Assembly (NCBI GenBank): GCA_963920765.1
Contig: OY987243.1
Span: 24,175,419 to 24,239,418, forward strand
DNA from: Ulota crispa
Lineage: Eukaryota; Streptophyta; Bryopsida; Orthotrichales; Orthotrichaceae
Direction: 5' to 3'
DNA length: 64,000 nucleotides
This document shows, in pieces, positions 35,897 to 48,527 of this stretch. The stretch's first letter is position 1. Every line of letters begins with the position of its first letter. Under the pieces are notes generated by a model. That model was not told the origin of the DNA and did not search any database. It saw only the letters and a program-made list of their open reading frames with translations. The translations under genes and the position numbers were made by a program.

Positions 35897-38800
35897 TTAA
35901 AGCAAGAACTGGAAAACGTCACGTAGCGTGATAATTCCCTCCACTTGCCTGCTCCCAGCTTCAATGCAAATTAGTCTCCGCACCCCTGCCACAACAATTA
36001 GCAAATTACTATAGACTGCAAAGTACGCAACTTGAGTCGCCATGATAACTCTTGCACTCATATCAGCAGTTTGGTTCAAAGGTAATACGAAAGCCGGCTA
36101 ATCAATCATAAGTGTACCTACACCCAAGTAGAAATTGCATAATTTGACAAGTCTCTTTCCTTATAACCCTTACTACAATCCTTAACATAATGCTCACTGA
36201 TTAACGTATCAATCAATAATATGTTCCTACAACTACATGCTGCAATTGTACCAAACATAAAACATTCATTCTTAAAAATGATGGGTCTCCAAAAAGCTTG
36301 TGTTGAGTTTTAACAAGTTTCATCGAGTATCATGACTTTCCACATTTAAACTATTGATTATCCTCTTCCCTTGCGGTAGAAACAAAAATACCATTTTTCT
36401 ATCAAAAAAAGGACGTATAAGCAAAACTTAAATACGGCAATTAGAAATAGTTTTGTCTAAAAGCCTACCTGGAAGAGCTAGACACTCGATTACGTGACGT
36501 AAGGTGTCTGATCTGAGGCACACGAGGTAACGACTGCCGTTAAGAAGGCCAGGCCCTTGCCAATCTTGTGTAGTGCCCATCTGCAATGCCTGTTGCACCA
36601 AGACGTAACCTGTCAGGCCAAGCTGTGCAACCAGTGGCATACCAAACCGAAATTGGCTTGTGCTGCAGCCACACAGTAAGTCGCGTGGTACGTTGAAAAA
36701 AAGATACAAGCTTAAATAAACAACTAGTAAGAACCGCAGATGCCGAGTTCCATTCCGGGATCATGTTAAAACCAAACATGCAGGCTGTAATCAAGATCCG
36801 ACCTGGTTGACGGTCAGGTCATTTAGCTGAGGACGAGCATATGTGCTATCCCTTGCAAGAGCAGTAATGTCCCTAGAAGATTTCAACAACAGATGAAAAC
36901 GTTTATAAGCTGCATCAACTCGGCACTAAAAGAATACCTTAGAACGTGAAAAACCACAATAAAGCAACCAGCTCGAAAGGACGGCTAGCGCAAATATTTC
37001 CGAAGTAAACATTTCACCAAAAATGGCAAGTACAAATGTCATCAATGATGCACACTAGGAACGAAGTCCTGCTTTAGAGTGGCAAAAAACTAAAATCCTC
37101 AAAATAAAATTTGAGAGAAAAACTCGTTGTGAAGCATACCCCCGAGCATAAACGTCTTGAAAGACACCATTTTCGTCTACAATAGGGAGAGCACTGATCC
37201 GAGCTGCAAAAAGAAATACATTGCGAACGCTAAATCAGCTGAAATGTGAGATCCTGAACTCAGAAACAAATTTTGTTTTTCTAGGGATGTTGAATACGTA
37301 AACGAGACAAACACGCAAGCCGAGAGTAAGAACCTTCGAGAAGTAGAGCTAGTGCACGACTAAGGGGTTCATCACGTCGTAATACTCGTAACGTTCGGCT
37401 TCCCGGTTCTGCAATGCCTGTAACCCAAATTCCAATAGGTAATGTACCAATCGCTTGTGAAAAAAGAGGGACGGATGAGGGAACATGCCGGAAATGTCTG
37501 CAGATGCCTGCAAAACCAAAAACGAAGAAAACATCAGAAACAGGATTAAATTCTATTTGATTTCAACAAAGGGAATGAAACTTTAGACCAGAGATGTCAC
37601 AAACATTGGACACAATAAAAAAATTACTCCAAATTCTATAAAAGAAAGCAGTATACCAGAAATTTGACGAGGCCTCTAATGTACAACATGCCATTGAGGA
37701 TTTCTAATAGAGAATATAAGCCCAGCATCAAACAATAGAGTAATCCTCGAACAACATTCAGGCACTTTTTAGAGCAGAAATGTTTGAATTCTATGTTAGA
37801 GACTGTCAATGCAAAATTTGAACCCACTCACACAGAAGACAGAACACAAAGCTTGAATGGGAAAAATGAGGCCAAATAGGAACCCAGCCCTACCAAGTTT
37901 AGGCATAACATAAAAAGGTTCTTTAAAATGTCGATGTGCTGGAATAACCAAAACCTTCCGCTGATTAAACTTTATGATAGTAGGATAGGGATTGCACAAC
38001 CCCCAGCACAAATCCAACAAACTTATGAAAAATTCTATACATCTACGTGTGCGCTCATACAACTTTATACAACCAAAGACAGGCGGCAGGAAGAGAACCT
38101 ACATCTTAAAATGCCAGAGAGACAAGCCAGATGCAACAGCTCTGGAACCAAAGCGTGGGCTGGATAATGCAAAACAGGAAGCTGTGCGACATCAAGCCGC
38201 ATGAGCTCACTGGCCACATGAGCCAGTGTATCATCTGGTCCCACCTGCAAATTCATCACTGAAACCGATAACTATGGGCAGACCGATCAACTGAGTAAAG
38301 TACAAAGATGTCAGGCCTCTCCCACCCTTTAGCAAAGAGTAAATTCATCATACTATATTTTCTACTCGCAAGCTCAAAAAATAGGTATTTAGGATGTAAT
38401 GTAGAAACAATATGGATACTAGCACAAGGACAATTTAAGGTGTATAATCCCATATCCATTCTAAAAGATAGCATATTACATTTACGCTACTGATAGGTTG
38501 CCACAAACAAGGAAACAAATCAAAGCACTCACATATGCAAGCGCATTGATGGGAGATGGGAAAAGCGCTTGCTTCTCCTTCTTCCATTCTTCAATTGTAT
38601 GCATTTCCAACTCTTCCTCAGAAAATACAGAAGCACCATTGCTTCCAAGCTGAGGACATAACGAGCAATTATAATGAGTTTCAAATGAGAGTAGCAGATG
38701 AAGCAATCTTTCAAGGTCTTTGACTACAAGCATTGTCCATAATTTTTTCATTATAAAATATCATTCATGCAAATGGGGATCAACCAAGATGCAACTGTGT

Positions 38801-41800
38801 CAAGAGCAGCTTCACTCAGAAAATATTAAGTAGATTACATCTAGGAAATCGCATCCCTGGTACAACATCGACAGAATATGATAAAATCGGCAAATAAAGA
38901 CAATTGTGAAATGCAGAAACGTACGCGTTGCAATATGGATATAAAATCCGAAGCCGTAAGCATGCCAACGAACTGCTGTAATGAAGAATCCCATAATGGT
39001 GCCCCAGGAATACCCTGCAAGTAAAAACGTCTTATTGAGGTCAACCGCTCATTCAATTTCTAAAGACGCTCAAAGAATATTGAGTACAGAAGCTGTTGGA
39101 CAATACGACCTCAAAGTGTGACGTTGAATTTAATCGAGTAAATCATATCCTTGAAGTGGTTATCATGATACCTGTTCATAAAGTGCATGAAAAGCTTGTT
39201 TCACAGGCAATGCCACATCCAGAGCCACAACCTGTACACGCCACGCATCTGTTCAGACAACAGACCAATAATTTCAATCCTGATACTCAGCAGTTCTAAG
39301 TAAGTTGACACCATTCTCAACAACAGAAATAAATTGCAATACTCAGCGTTTAGGAATATCATCTTCAAGACCAGATTTTACTGATTCCTTGCTAAATAGA
39401 GTTTGCAATTCAACAGGGTGCGACTCAAACTACTGAAAGCCAACTAGATCGAAAGTAAAGAGGACAAGAATTAAAAATGTTCCTTGGGATAACCATCTGA
39501 AAGGATATTGGGAAAGTATGAAAACAGTGAAATATTCTACAACGGCTTTGTGTACCAAGAGTGCAATGCGTGTTAATCAATTCTCACTATCAACCACTAT
39601 TTCAGCAGATGAGGACCCTTGTTGTAAAAAACGAACCAACATATAGATTGGCTCCATTGACATCGTGAACACGCAATCCACGTCTCAATGAGCTGGTTTA
39701 TACAACTACATCTGTTTATGCATAACAAAGATAGCATAGAATAGATAAGGCAGAAAAATCATACCTTGCCAGATTCAGGCAGCAATTCATAAGCACAATG
39801 GTGCTTCAAAAATTCCTGAATATTTTTTCTAGACGCTTCTGCTTCAGCAGAGGTTACTACAGTAGCTCCAGATTCTGCCATGAGAGCTCTATCTAGTTGA
39901 TGTTGATCCTGCTGCGCACCGTCATGCAGTTGTAGGAGATCTTCAACTCCTGAACCCTGTCAAGCGTCAAACAACTTATCTACGTCAACCAAATACATGT
40001 TACAAAACATTCCGTTTTGTTCACGTGAAATTGGCAAAGCTAGAGTATCACAATGAGTTCACAACTGACAGGGAAATGAATCACATGCTGATAGCACTTT
40101 CTCCATGACTTCAATTACCAATCAACAAGATTCCTAAAACTACAACAACTATTAACAGACAATATCAAAATGAGATCGTCTTTGTCCAGGGACGAGGTGC
40201 TCACCACTTGATGAACCATTTCTTGGTCCACATCCATGGTTATACCAGAGGTTCCCATATCAGGATCAGGAGGGAGGATATGGTGATGCTGATGCTGCCT
40301 TGTGATCAGCAGCCAATTGTTGACGTGACCATGTGAATCCGCCATGTGAGCCTGCTGCTCATCATGCCTCCATTCCCCATCCACGATGAACTTGTACTGC
40401 AGCCAAATCCAAACATATCAGTTCATGCATTCAGGCACCTCGCCAACGGGAGTCAAGTAACCTAAAACCACAAACCTCGATCAGATGCTCTCCTAATTGG
40501 AAGCCTATCGAAACGGCGTCTAACACGTGGTGCGCATAGAACAGCATACCTGGTGATAACCTGGTGAAAGGCTGCATATCACTTGGAAAACCAAGGAGGA
40601 ACCTTCGACGGGAGACAAGGGCAATGTTTCCTGCCATCTGTAGCCATGTGCAACTCAGTAATGTACAGCTCGCTTTCGGTTCACAGTCAACAAAAATTCC
40701 GGCAAAGGCTACAATCGATCCACTGGATATAAACTCTATTGCTTCGGCACGAGGACAGATTATTCGAGCGCATCCCTACCAGTTTAAACCTCATAAATCT
40801 GCCCGAGCATACAAGCGATTCAGAGCACTATTTCTTAAGATGCTGCAATTGAAAGGGCTCCACGGCTTAACAAAAAAATAGTTTAGCCCATAAACGCTAG
40901 TAACTAATCGATAGCACGTATAACGTAGCCACTTAATCTCATTCGATTAGTTCAAACACTCTAACTACGTAATTAGAAGTTCTACAAATTCGAACACAGA
41001 AAGAAGACATATAAACAGTAGGCAGCTCAGAAATAAAATGGCAGACAAATATGAATCTTAGTAAACGATCAAGCGGTATGTAGACGGTAATTAGGTACCG
41101 CTAATTATAGATCTACATTTCTACCAAACCCTATTAGTCTGCAGATAAAAACCATCTAGTAAACTGCACATAATTCAAACATATGTGTGCATACGGCCCG
41201 AATATCAGCCAAGCTCGCACTAATATCACGAACGCGCTCAGCAGAAGAGATTTATATAAGCCCATCCTCGCACAGAAAAGAATGCCATAATCGACAGGTA
41301 ATTCAGAATGCTGCCGTTTCTCTGTGCTGTTATATGTCACATGTTTGACTACATCTAACTTAATTTCGACGTGGTGGCAAGCATGATAAGATCACAGAAT
41401 TGACTTGTGACGTATTCATCCTTCAAACGATAGTACAGTCATGTTATGAAGTGTCACAAATAAAAGTTAGACTGTATGTCTGACCAGGCAGCCCAGACGG
41501 CTCTCTATTCACAGCTTTGCCATGCCACCCGGCCTGGATGCCAAACTATTGACCTATAAGGAACTAGGTCCACAATTGACCCTCAACAGTGCTTGATGCA
41601 CGATACTATCATAATCCTGCAAACCTAATCAGACAAGACTTGTCACTTCAAGAATCCATTCACGTAGAAACCCCGAATCAAAAATTATAAAAGCAATCCT
41701 CTCTCCACTACCAAAATCCCGATAATAAATGGCTGCAACACTCTCCCCTAATACCAGCGATCTCAGTGCAGAAGAGCGATACAACCACACGGTACTATCA

Positions 41801-42856
41801 CTAGCTTAATAAATCTAATCACCTAATCCCTCATCACATCAGAAAACCTTTACATCACGACTAAGAACGAACCAAATCCGCCGTTTCATTCCACTTTTTT
41901 TATACTTTCATTATTACCGTAGATTAGAATTTATTCAGAGAAAAAATCTGCTCGTCAGCTGCAAGTTAAATTCCGTATATTCCAGCTACAGTACTTCCCC
42001 GAATCAAACCAAAGCCAATCAATCGCCTCTTCCACTACCAAAATCCGATAAATAAATAAAAAATGCCTGCAACACTGTCTCTCATCCGCACAGCGATCTC
42101 ATTGCTTGAATAATATTAGAGTAAGTGATTATTAAGCCCACGATACCTTTTACTATCCTAAAAAAACCTGACTCTCCTGATCGCGTCAAGAATCTTTTAC
42201 AATGCCAAAAATTAAATCCTCTCCGTCCGCTACTAAATTCCTTCCTGGCGGCAACACTCTCTCTCTCTCCACTTCCAAGCGATCTCTCCTTTCCTTATCC
42301 CGCCCTAAGCAAAATAAAAGCAAAGATCCCGACCACAAAATTAATAATAAAAATAGGAATAAAGCTATGAAAGAAAACCGGAGATGATTTCACGGAACGG
42401 TCTCTCATCCGCACAGCGATCTCATTGCTTGAATAAGAGTAAGTGATTATTAAGTCCACGATACCTTTTACTATCCTAAAAAACCTGACCTCCTGATCGA
42501 GTCAAGAATCTTTACAATGCCAAAATTAAGTCCTCTCCGTCCGGTACTAAATTCCTGGCGGCAACACTCTCTCCTACTTCCAAGCGATCTCTCCTTCCTT
42601 ATCCCGCCCTAAGCAAAACAAAAGCAAGGATCCCGAGCACAAAAATAATAAAAGCTATGAAAGAAAACCGGAGATGATTCATGGAACGGTGGAAGAGCCG
42701 GGGGAGCGAAAGCGCCAGGGTTTGATTGAAATGGTTTTTGTGTTACCTGGTGAAATCGCCGCACAAGTAGACGCGCCGTCCGCCGTGCGGCCAGACGAAA
42801 CGCGTGGGGACGAGGCCTGTGCCGGGCACGGCGGCCGCGCCTTCTTCACCGAACAT
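35897..42856 (-). CDS. SNF4: SnRK1 regulatory subunit betagamma (SNF4-like, CBM48 + 4 CBS)
   Basis: Thirteen exons (- strand) join in phase to 502 aa: 42747-42856, 40550-40637, 40205-40396, 39765-39956, 39172-39231, 38925-39014, 38533-38649, 38103-38244, 37334-37507, 37140-37203, 36803-36872, 36469-36589, 35897-35985. Arabidopsis SNF4 is 487 aa. The N-terminal CBM48 (about 18-105) has [21 protein letters not shown] and [13 protein letters not shown]-type segments. Four CBS motifs follow (roughly 187-245, 283-345, 365-420, 425-502), ending [14 protein letters not shown]. The CBM fused to a gamma subunit is plant-specific; the protein is the energy-sensing subunit of the SnRK1 kinase complex in cytosol and nucleus. 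The start MFGEE resembles the family's MFGS. The donor after exon 11 (GTCGGA) is weak. Intron 1 is 2.1 kb and carries a duplication. Confidence 0.95.
42077..42690. repeat. Tandem duplication of about 300 bp in intron 1 of the SnRK1 gene
   Basis: Copy 1 (about 42077-42400) and copy 2 (about 42401-42690) both run from CTCATCCGCACAGCGATCTC to GAGATGATT.CA.GGAACGG. Small indels separate them. A more diverged partial third copy is near 41672-41790. Copy 2 ends about 55 bp from the intron's 5' splice site. Confidence 0.9.
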
Positions 42857-43090
42857 GGGAGGGCCAGCAAGGCGAAATGGAGCTATGGCGATGGCGATGG
42901 CGATGGCGATGGACGAAGCAGGGCGACGGTGCTGTCGCGCTCGCTCGAGAGCGAAGTGGAAGCAGTCGAGGGCTGCGAGGTTTTCTCCGCTAACTTAGCA
43001 GCAACAACAACAAGGGGTGCGCATCTCCGCGCGCATGAGTGTTGGTGAGCTTAGTTGTTGCTACAGTGGTCGCCTCGCCTTCCATTGAAA
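42857..43090 (-). promoter_or_regulatory. 5' leader and proximal promoter of the SnRK1 gene
   Basis: A GC-rich island upstream of the start at 42856. It contains a (GGCGAT)n-type hexamer run (42885-42912). On the - strand it also holds a short upstream frame at 43036-42995 (ATG to TAA, 13 codons, ending in five Cys codons). Whether this lies in the transcript is unknown. Confidence 0.45.
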
Positions 43091-43099
43091 GGCGAGGAA

Positions 43100-43476
43100 T
43101 CTTTGAAATGTATCCAATCCTAATTTTTTAAGAGAACGACTAGGTGGACACCCCCAATTGCTTCGCGGACACCCTTCAATTGCTACGCAGACATCCCATA
43201 GTCTAGCCTATTAAATTTGAGACTATGAAATAAAATCAAAGTAATATTTTAGTGTATATTTGCATCTACAAGCAATGCAAATATACAACAAATTTGCCTT
43301 ATTTGTGACACGGTTAGGAATTAAACTAATTGCTCCCTTCATTTACTGATTTAACTCTTGACTAAGTCACAAATGAGACAGAATTGTTGTATGTTTGCAA
43401 TGCTTGTAAACACAAATGTACGCAAATTTATTGCTTTGATTTTATTTCATATTTTAGCATAATAATAATCTCAAAT
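43100..43476. other. AT-rich intergenic DNA
   Basis: Contains imperfect inverted sequences around 43230-43285 and 43380-43445 ('aaatttgc..tatttgtgac' type) that flank its centre. No gene. Confidence 0.4.
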
Positions 43477-43480
43477 TTAA

Positions 43481-44379
43481 TCCCCAAATGCCTAAGGCAC
43501 CCAAATTGGGTGTCCAAAAAACTTCAAGAAACTTTGAAACCTTGTTGAAGGTAAGGATTTTATCATTTTCAAGTTTTTTTTTGGAAAAGTTGCGCGCTCA
43601 AGCTAGCTCCAGCGTTCAAATTCAACTTCTTCCATATCTTATTCCAATTGTTTTTGGTAGAAGGTTAATTACAAGCATACATTTTGTGACATGAATAGTG
43701 TTGTGAATAGTGTCACAAAGCCTATGAGAAGTTGCCACATTGAAAAAATGGGCATCAAGTTGAGCAAAAGGTGAAGATTTCTCTTGGGCACTCCCTTGGG
43801 CAATAAGGGCCTTTTTTCTAAAATTCTGACATCTAACAAAATCTAAAAGTGCTTTTGGACTAATTTCACTTGGAATGTCTTTGTTATACTAATTAGAATC
43901 TATTCACCATTGAAAATTCTTTCATTCATAATGATTTTTGGGCAATAATTGAAGCTGAAAATTTTCTTTGTATTGGACGGTTGCGTTTTGACAGTTGCAT
44001 TGCAGGGCTCATTTGTGAAATTGTGGTCATGGATTTGGAAGAGGGGCCATTGGTTTTGAAGTAACAACAATAAATACTAAAACATCCTAAGTGGTTGTTT
44101 CCCAATTTTGTATCCAAAAGTTGCCAATTTGCATTAGAAGTTTTGGGCAGTTCCAAAAAAGTAAAAAATTCCATACTTGTCATCATTCAATCACAAATAT
44201 CTTGAAATATGTGCAGCCATTTTGGATTCTTTTTGGGTAGTGCCATTTAGAAACCTTGAAGTTCAAGATTCAATGGTCACAATTTTATTTTGATATTTAA
44301 TAATGATCTTACAAGGACAATTCAAAAACTTCAAAACTACCTTCTGAAAACAAGAAAAACACCCTTGGGCATTTAGGGG
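43481..44379. mobile_element. TTAA-flanked element 10 (piggyBac-like)
   Basis: Left end TCCCCAAATGCCTAAGGC follows TTAA (43477-43480); right end CTTGGGCATTTAGGGG precedes TTAA (44380-44383). Homologous to 1667-2520 over much of its length. The first base of the left end differs from the family C. Confidence 0.75.
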
Positions 44380-44460
44380 TTAATAGACTGGGCTATGGGG
44401 ATGTCCTTGTAGCAATTGGGGGGTGTCCACCTAGTCATTCCCTTTTTTAACGCCATGGAG

Positions 44461-45400
44461 GTGCAATACAATGGCCTCAATAAAGTTTGTTGCCCTCCTT
44501 TTTATCAGTTACAAGTCATGTCATGTTATGTTATGTTTTGAAATTGAGGTCAATTGGGCTATTTTGAACTTGCGTTTTTTATATCTCATTCTTGCCCCCA
44601 ATGCCAACCAAGCCTACCAAAATTCAACCTCAAAAAACTAAGATTCAACTTTTAACAAATTGCTTTGTGTCACAAATCAAGATTTTACATGGTTTTACAA
44701 GAAAACTGATTGAAAAACATTGATGATGAATTTTGGAGATTTGATTGCATGGGTGTATAGGTAACATCCATATGCACATCTTCCTTGCTACAAAAAACCC
44801 CTTAAGTAAATAGAAATTGATCTTCATAAGGTTTAGTGTGACATGTGATATGTCCAATCTTGTAAAATAGATATTTTCTTCTAATAATCAAATTTGCTAT
44901 TTTACTCATACATTATGACTAAGTTTGTAACTTTGAACATGATTTTGTGTTTATTTGGTGAAAAGCTAACTAAAACTTAAGAATATCTATTTTACAAGAT
45001 TGGACATATCACATGTCACACTAAACCTTATGAAGATCAATTTCTATTTACTTAAGGGGTTTTTTTAGCAAGGAAGATGTGCATATGGATGTGCATATGG
45101 ATGTGCATATGGATGTTACCTATACACCCATGCAATCAAATCTCCAAAATTCATCATCAATTTTTTTCAATTAGTTTTCTTGTAAAACCATGTAAAATCT
45201 TGATTTGTGACACAAAGCAATTTGTTAAAAGTTGAATCTTAGTTTTTTGAGGTTGAATTTTGGTAGGCTTGGTTGGCATTGGGGGCAAGAATGAGATATA
45301 AAAAACGCAAGTTCAAAATAGCCCAATTGACCTCAATTTCAAAACATAACATGACATGACCTATAACTAAAAAAATAGAGGGCGACAAACTTTACTCAAG
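44461..45400. repeat. Long foldback hairpin 1
   Basis: Left arm about 44461-44880 and right arm about 44980-45400 are near-perfect inverted copies. They contain, for example, 'ttgcgttttttatatctcat' and its complement, and 'gacatgtgatatgtcc' and its complement. The loop of about 95 bp includes 'atgactaagtttgtaac'. No coding potential beyond by-products of symmetry. Confidence 0.9.
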
Positions 45401-45404
45401 GGTA

Positions 45405-46315
45405 TTGTACAGTACCCCAAAGGATACATATGTACCTGCCCTTTCAACATTGAAAAAACTTGCAGTTATTGATTCAAAATGGGGGTCAGTTTGCCTCTTT
45501 TAGGCTTGAATATTTTATATTTTGTTCTTACCCCAATCCAAATCAAGCATATCAAAATCCAACCTCAAAAAATTCAAATCCAATTTTTGATAATATGTTT
45601 TGTGTCAAATATCATGGTTTTACAAGAAACCCAATTGGAAAACATTGGTGATGAATTTTTGAGATTTGATTGCATGGGTACATAAGTAACATCCATACGC
45701 ACATCCTCCATGCTAATTAAAAAAAAGACCTTAAGTAACAAAGCTTTGATCTTCAAAGGATTTAGTGTGACTTGTGATATGCCCAAACTTTGTAAATTAG
45801 ATTTTTTTTTATAATAATTGTTTGCTATTTGACTCATTCATTGTGACTAAGTTTATACCTTTAGACATGATGTTGTGTTTGTTTGGTGAAAAGCTTACTA
45901 GAAATTAAAAATATCTAATATACAAAATTTGGACATATCACAAGTCACACTAAATCCTTTGAAGATCAAAGCTTTGTTACTTAAGGTCTTTTTTATTAGC
46001 ATGGAGGATGTGCATATGGATGTTATTTATGTACCCATGCAATCAAATCTCAAAAATTCATCACCAATATTTTCCAATCGAGTTTCTTGTAAAACCATGA
46101 TATTTGACACAAAACATATTATCAAAAATTGGATTTGAATTTTTTGAGGTTGGATTTTGATATGCTTGATTTGGATTGGGGTAAGAACAAAATATAAAAT
46201 ATTCTAGCCTAAAGGAGGCAAACCGCCCCCCATTTTGAATCAATAACTGCAAGTTTTTTTAATGTAAAAAGGGCAGGTACATATGTATCCTTTGGGGTAT
46301 TGAACAGTACCCTCA
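45405..46315. repeat. Long foldback hairpin 2
   Basis: Arms about 45405-45815 and 45905-46315. The inner arm matches hairpin 1 ('tcaaatctc.aaaattcatca', 'cacactaaa.cctt.gaagatcaa'), while the outer arm differs. The loop again has 'gtgactaagtttatacc'. Identical 63-codon frames on both arms follow from the symmetry. Confidence 0.9.
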
Positions 46316-47980
46316 AGAAAGTCTATATACCACCCTCTCATAGCATTCAAAAAAGTTGGTATAACAAAGAACTTAATTGGCATTTTATCCTCAGATTTTT
46401 GTATGTGATCCTCATGCAATCATGATCAAGCATACAAAATTTCAGTTACTAAAAACCAAAATACTATTTTTGGTAAATGGTTTTGTGTCAAAATCATGGG
46501 TTTACAAGAAAGTTAATTAATAAACATTGGTGATGATTTTTGAGATTTGATTGCATGAATATGTAGGAGACATCTATATGCACATCTTTCTTTCAAACAA
46601 ACATTTCCAAAAAAATTCAAAATTCCTTCTATAGAGATTTTAATGTTAAGGTGATCATGACCAAATTTAGTAAACTACATATTTCTTCATGGAAATTAGA
46701 TTTTAGCAAAAAAAACATATTATCTTGTTTAAAGGTACAAACTTAATCACAATGTATGAGTCAAATAACAAAAACTAATTTCCATGAAGAAATATGTAGT
46801 TTACTAAATTTGGTCATGATCACCCTAACATTGAAATCTCTATAGAAGGAAGTTTGAAACTTTTTGGAGATGTTTGTTTGAAAGAAAGATGTGCATATGG
46901 GATGTCTCCTACATATGTCCATGCAATCAAATCTCAAAAAATCATCACCAATGTTTATTAATCAACTCTTGGGGGGTTACTCTCCAATTTTTACTAAACT
47001 ACATGAGATAAAAAATAGGGTCAATTTTATTCATTGGAGGTAAATTTTATATATTTTTTAGAAATACCATAGCATCAAAAATATTTCTCCTACTTCATTA
47101 TATGTAAAATAGGGTGGTGAATAATTCCTTCATTTTAGAATTCCGTAGAAAAAAATAGGGTAGGAAATATAGGATCCTCTAAAAAATGTTTAGTAGGATA
47201 AGTTTGATTATTATTGTTTGACAAGTTTGAATGAAAAATTAAGTACGTTCTGTCCAAGTTTTGAAAAGAATGGAGGGAAATTTGATCAAAATTACTTGGA
47301 CAGCTCAGCAAGAGTGTGCAAGCTTGTGTGTGATGTGGAATTGTGATGGGTTCTTTGCTTAAGCTTCTATATGGTGGGGGAGTGTAATTGGTTGTCTACA
47401 TAAGATTGTGTGTGGTGTAGGACTGATTGGTTGTTTGCTTTAGCTTCATGTTGATTGCTACGTTTTCTCTTTCAAAGGTGCTTTTTTGTAATCCAAATGC
47501 TTGTAAGAGCCAAAATCTTTTATAAATCCATTGTATGCGCATAATTTGTTCTTATGATACTTTTGTGTTTGTAAAAAAATAGGGTCTGAAAAATTAGGTC
47601 ATATAACCATTTAGAAATAAGCATAGGGTACCTTAAAATACACTAAAGTAGCTTTTTATCTAAAGAAAGGGAGGAAAAAATTACCTTAAAAAATCTAAAT
47701 ACCCCTCATTTAATTGCCCTATTATTGCAGGTGGTATCCAATTGTAAAGAGGTGTGACCCCCCCCCCAAGAATCAACTTCCTTTTAAACCCATGATTTTG
47801 ACACAAAACCATTTACCAAAAATAGTATTTTGGTTTCTACTAACTGAAATTTTGTATGCTTGATCATGATTGCATGAGGATCACACACAAAAAATCTAAG
47901 GACAAAATGCCAATTAAATTCTTTGTTATACCAACTTTTTTGAATGCCATGAGAGGGTGGTTGTAGACTTTCTTGAGGGT
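46316..47980. repeat. Long foldback hairpin 3, right arm split by a hAT element
   Basis: Left arm about 46316-46690; right arm about 46765-46967 continued at 47771-47980. The loop (about 46692-46765) has the same conserved sequence, in reverse ('aaaggtacaaacttaatcacaatg'). The insertion at 46968-47770 divides the right arm. Confidence 0.85.
46968..47770. mobile_element. 803-bp hAT-like element (family H copy 1)
   Basis: Ends CTTGGGGGGTTACTCTCC and GTGTGACCCCCCCCCAAG. The 8-bp target AATCAACT is duplicated exactly (46960-46967, 47771-47778). It shares its terminal sequences with 54153-55468. No transposase frame. Confidence 0.9.
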
Positions 47981-48051
47981 GCTATATAATGGGACTAGTG
48001 GGTACTTTATACTCCAAAAAATGTGAAGATGAGTTGTAAAATGAAATGTAA

Positions 48052-48373
48052 GAGCATCTCCTGCAACACGCCAACTTTTTAGGCCCCGGTCCCTTCCAGA
48101 TGAAAAGTAAATAATCTTAGCAATGTTGGCCTCTACATTTATCTCCCCCCTTTAAATAAGCCATATTTGAAGGGGGCCTCTAAACCCTTTACAAGCTATA
48201 TATTATGGTGATCTTAGCTTACTTTATTGCTTTTGGAAGTTCTTTGACTTGTGATTGGTTAACACTATATTTAACAAGTTGCACTGTTGGGGATAAAAGT
48301 GGTCATTCCCTCTAAAATGAATAGAGAGGAATTGGAGGGACCAAGAAATTTGGAGGGTTGCAAGAGATGCCCC
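48052..48373. mobile_element. PIF/Harbinger-like MITE (GAGCATCTC ends)
   Basis: Starts GAGCATCTCCTGCAAC and ends GTTGCAAGAGATGCCCC. The related sequence at 49680-49700 lacks it, which places the insertion next to a TAA. It is interior to a segment duplicated at 49290-49740. Confidence 0.75.
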
Positions 48374-48527
48374 AAGTGTAGGAAATTGACATATGTATCA
48401 CACCTTTTCTACTATTTTGCAACACCTTTTTGATTATTCTTCCACACCTATTAAATATAGGCTGATATTTAAATGTTATAGTGGGTGTGAAAGCAAGGGA
48501 TCTTTGAAGTGTATCCAATCCCATTAA

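Noticed and set aside
45460-46252. Identical 63-codon frames on both arms of hairpin 2 (MQLLIQNGG...)
   Set aside because: They are the same DNA in inverted copies. There is no conservation in hairpins 1 or 3, so they are by-products of symmetry.
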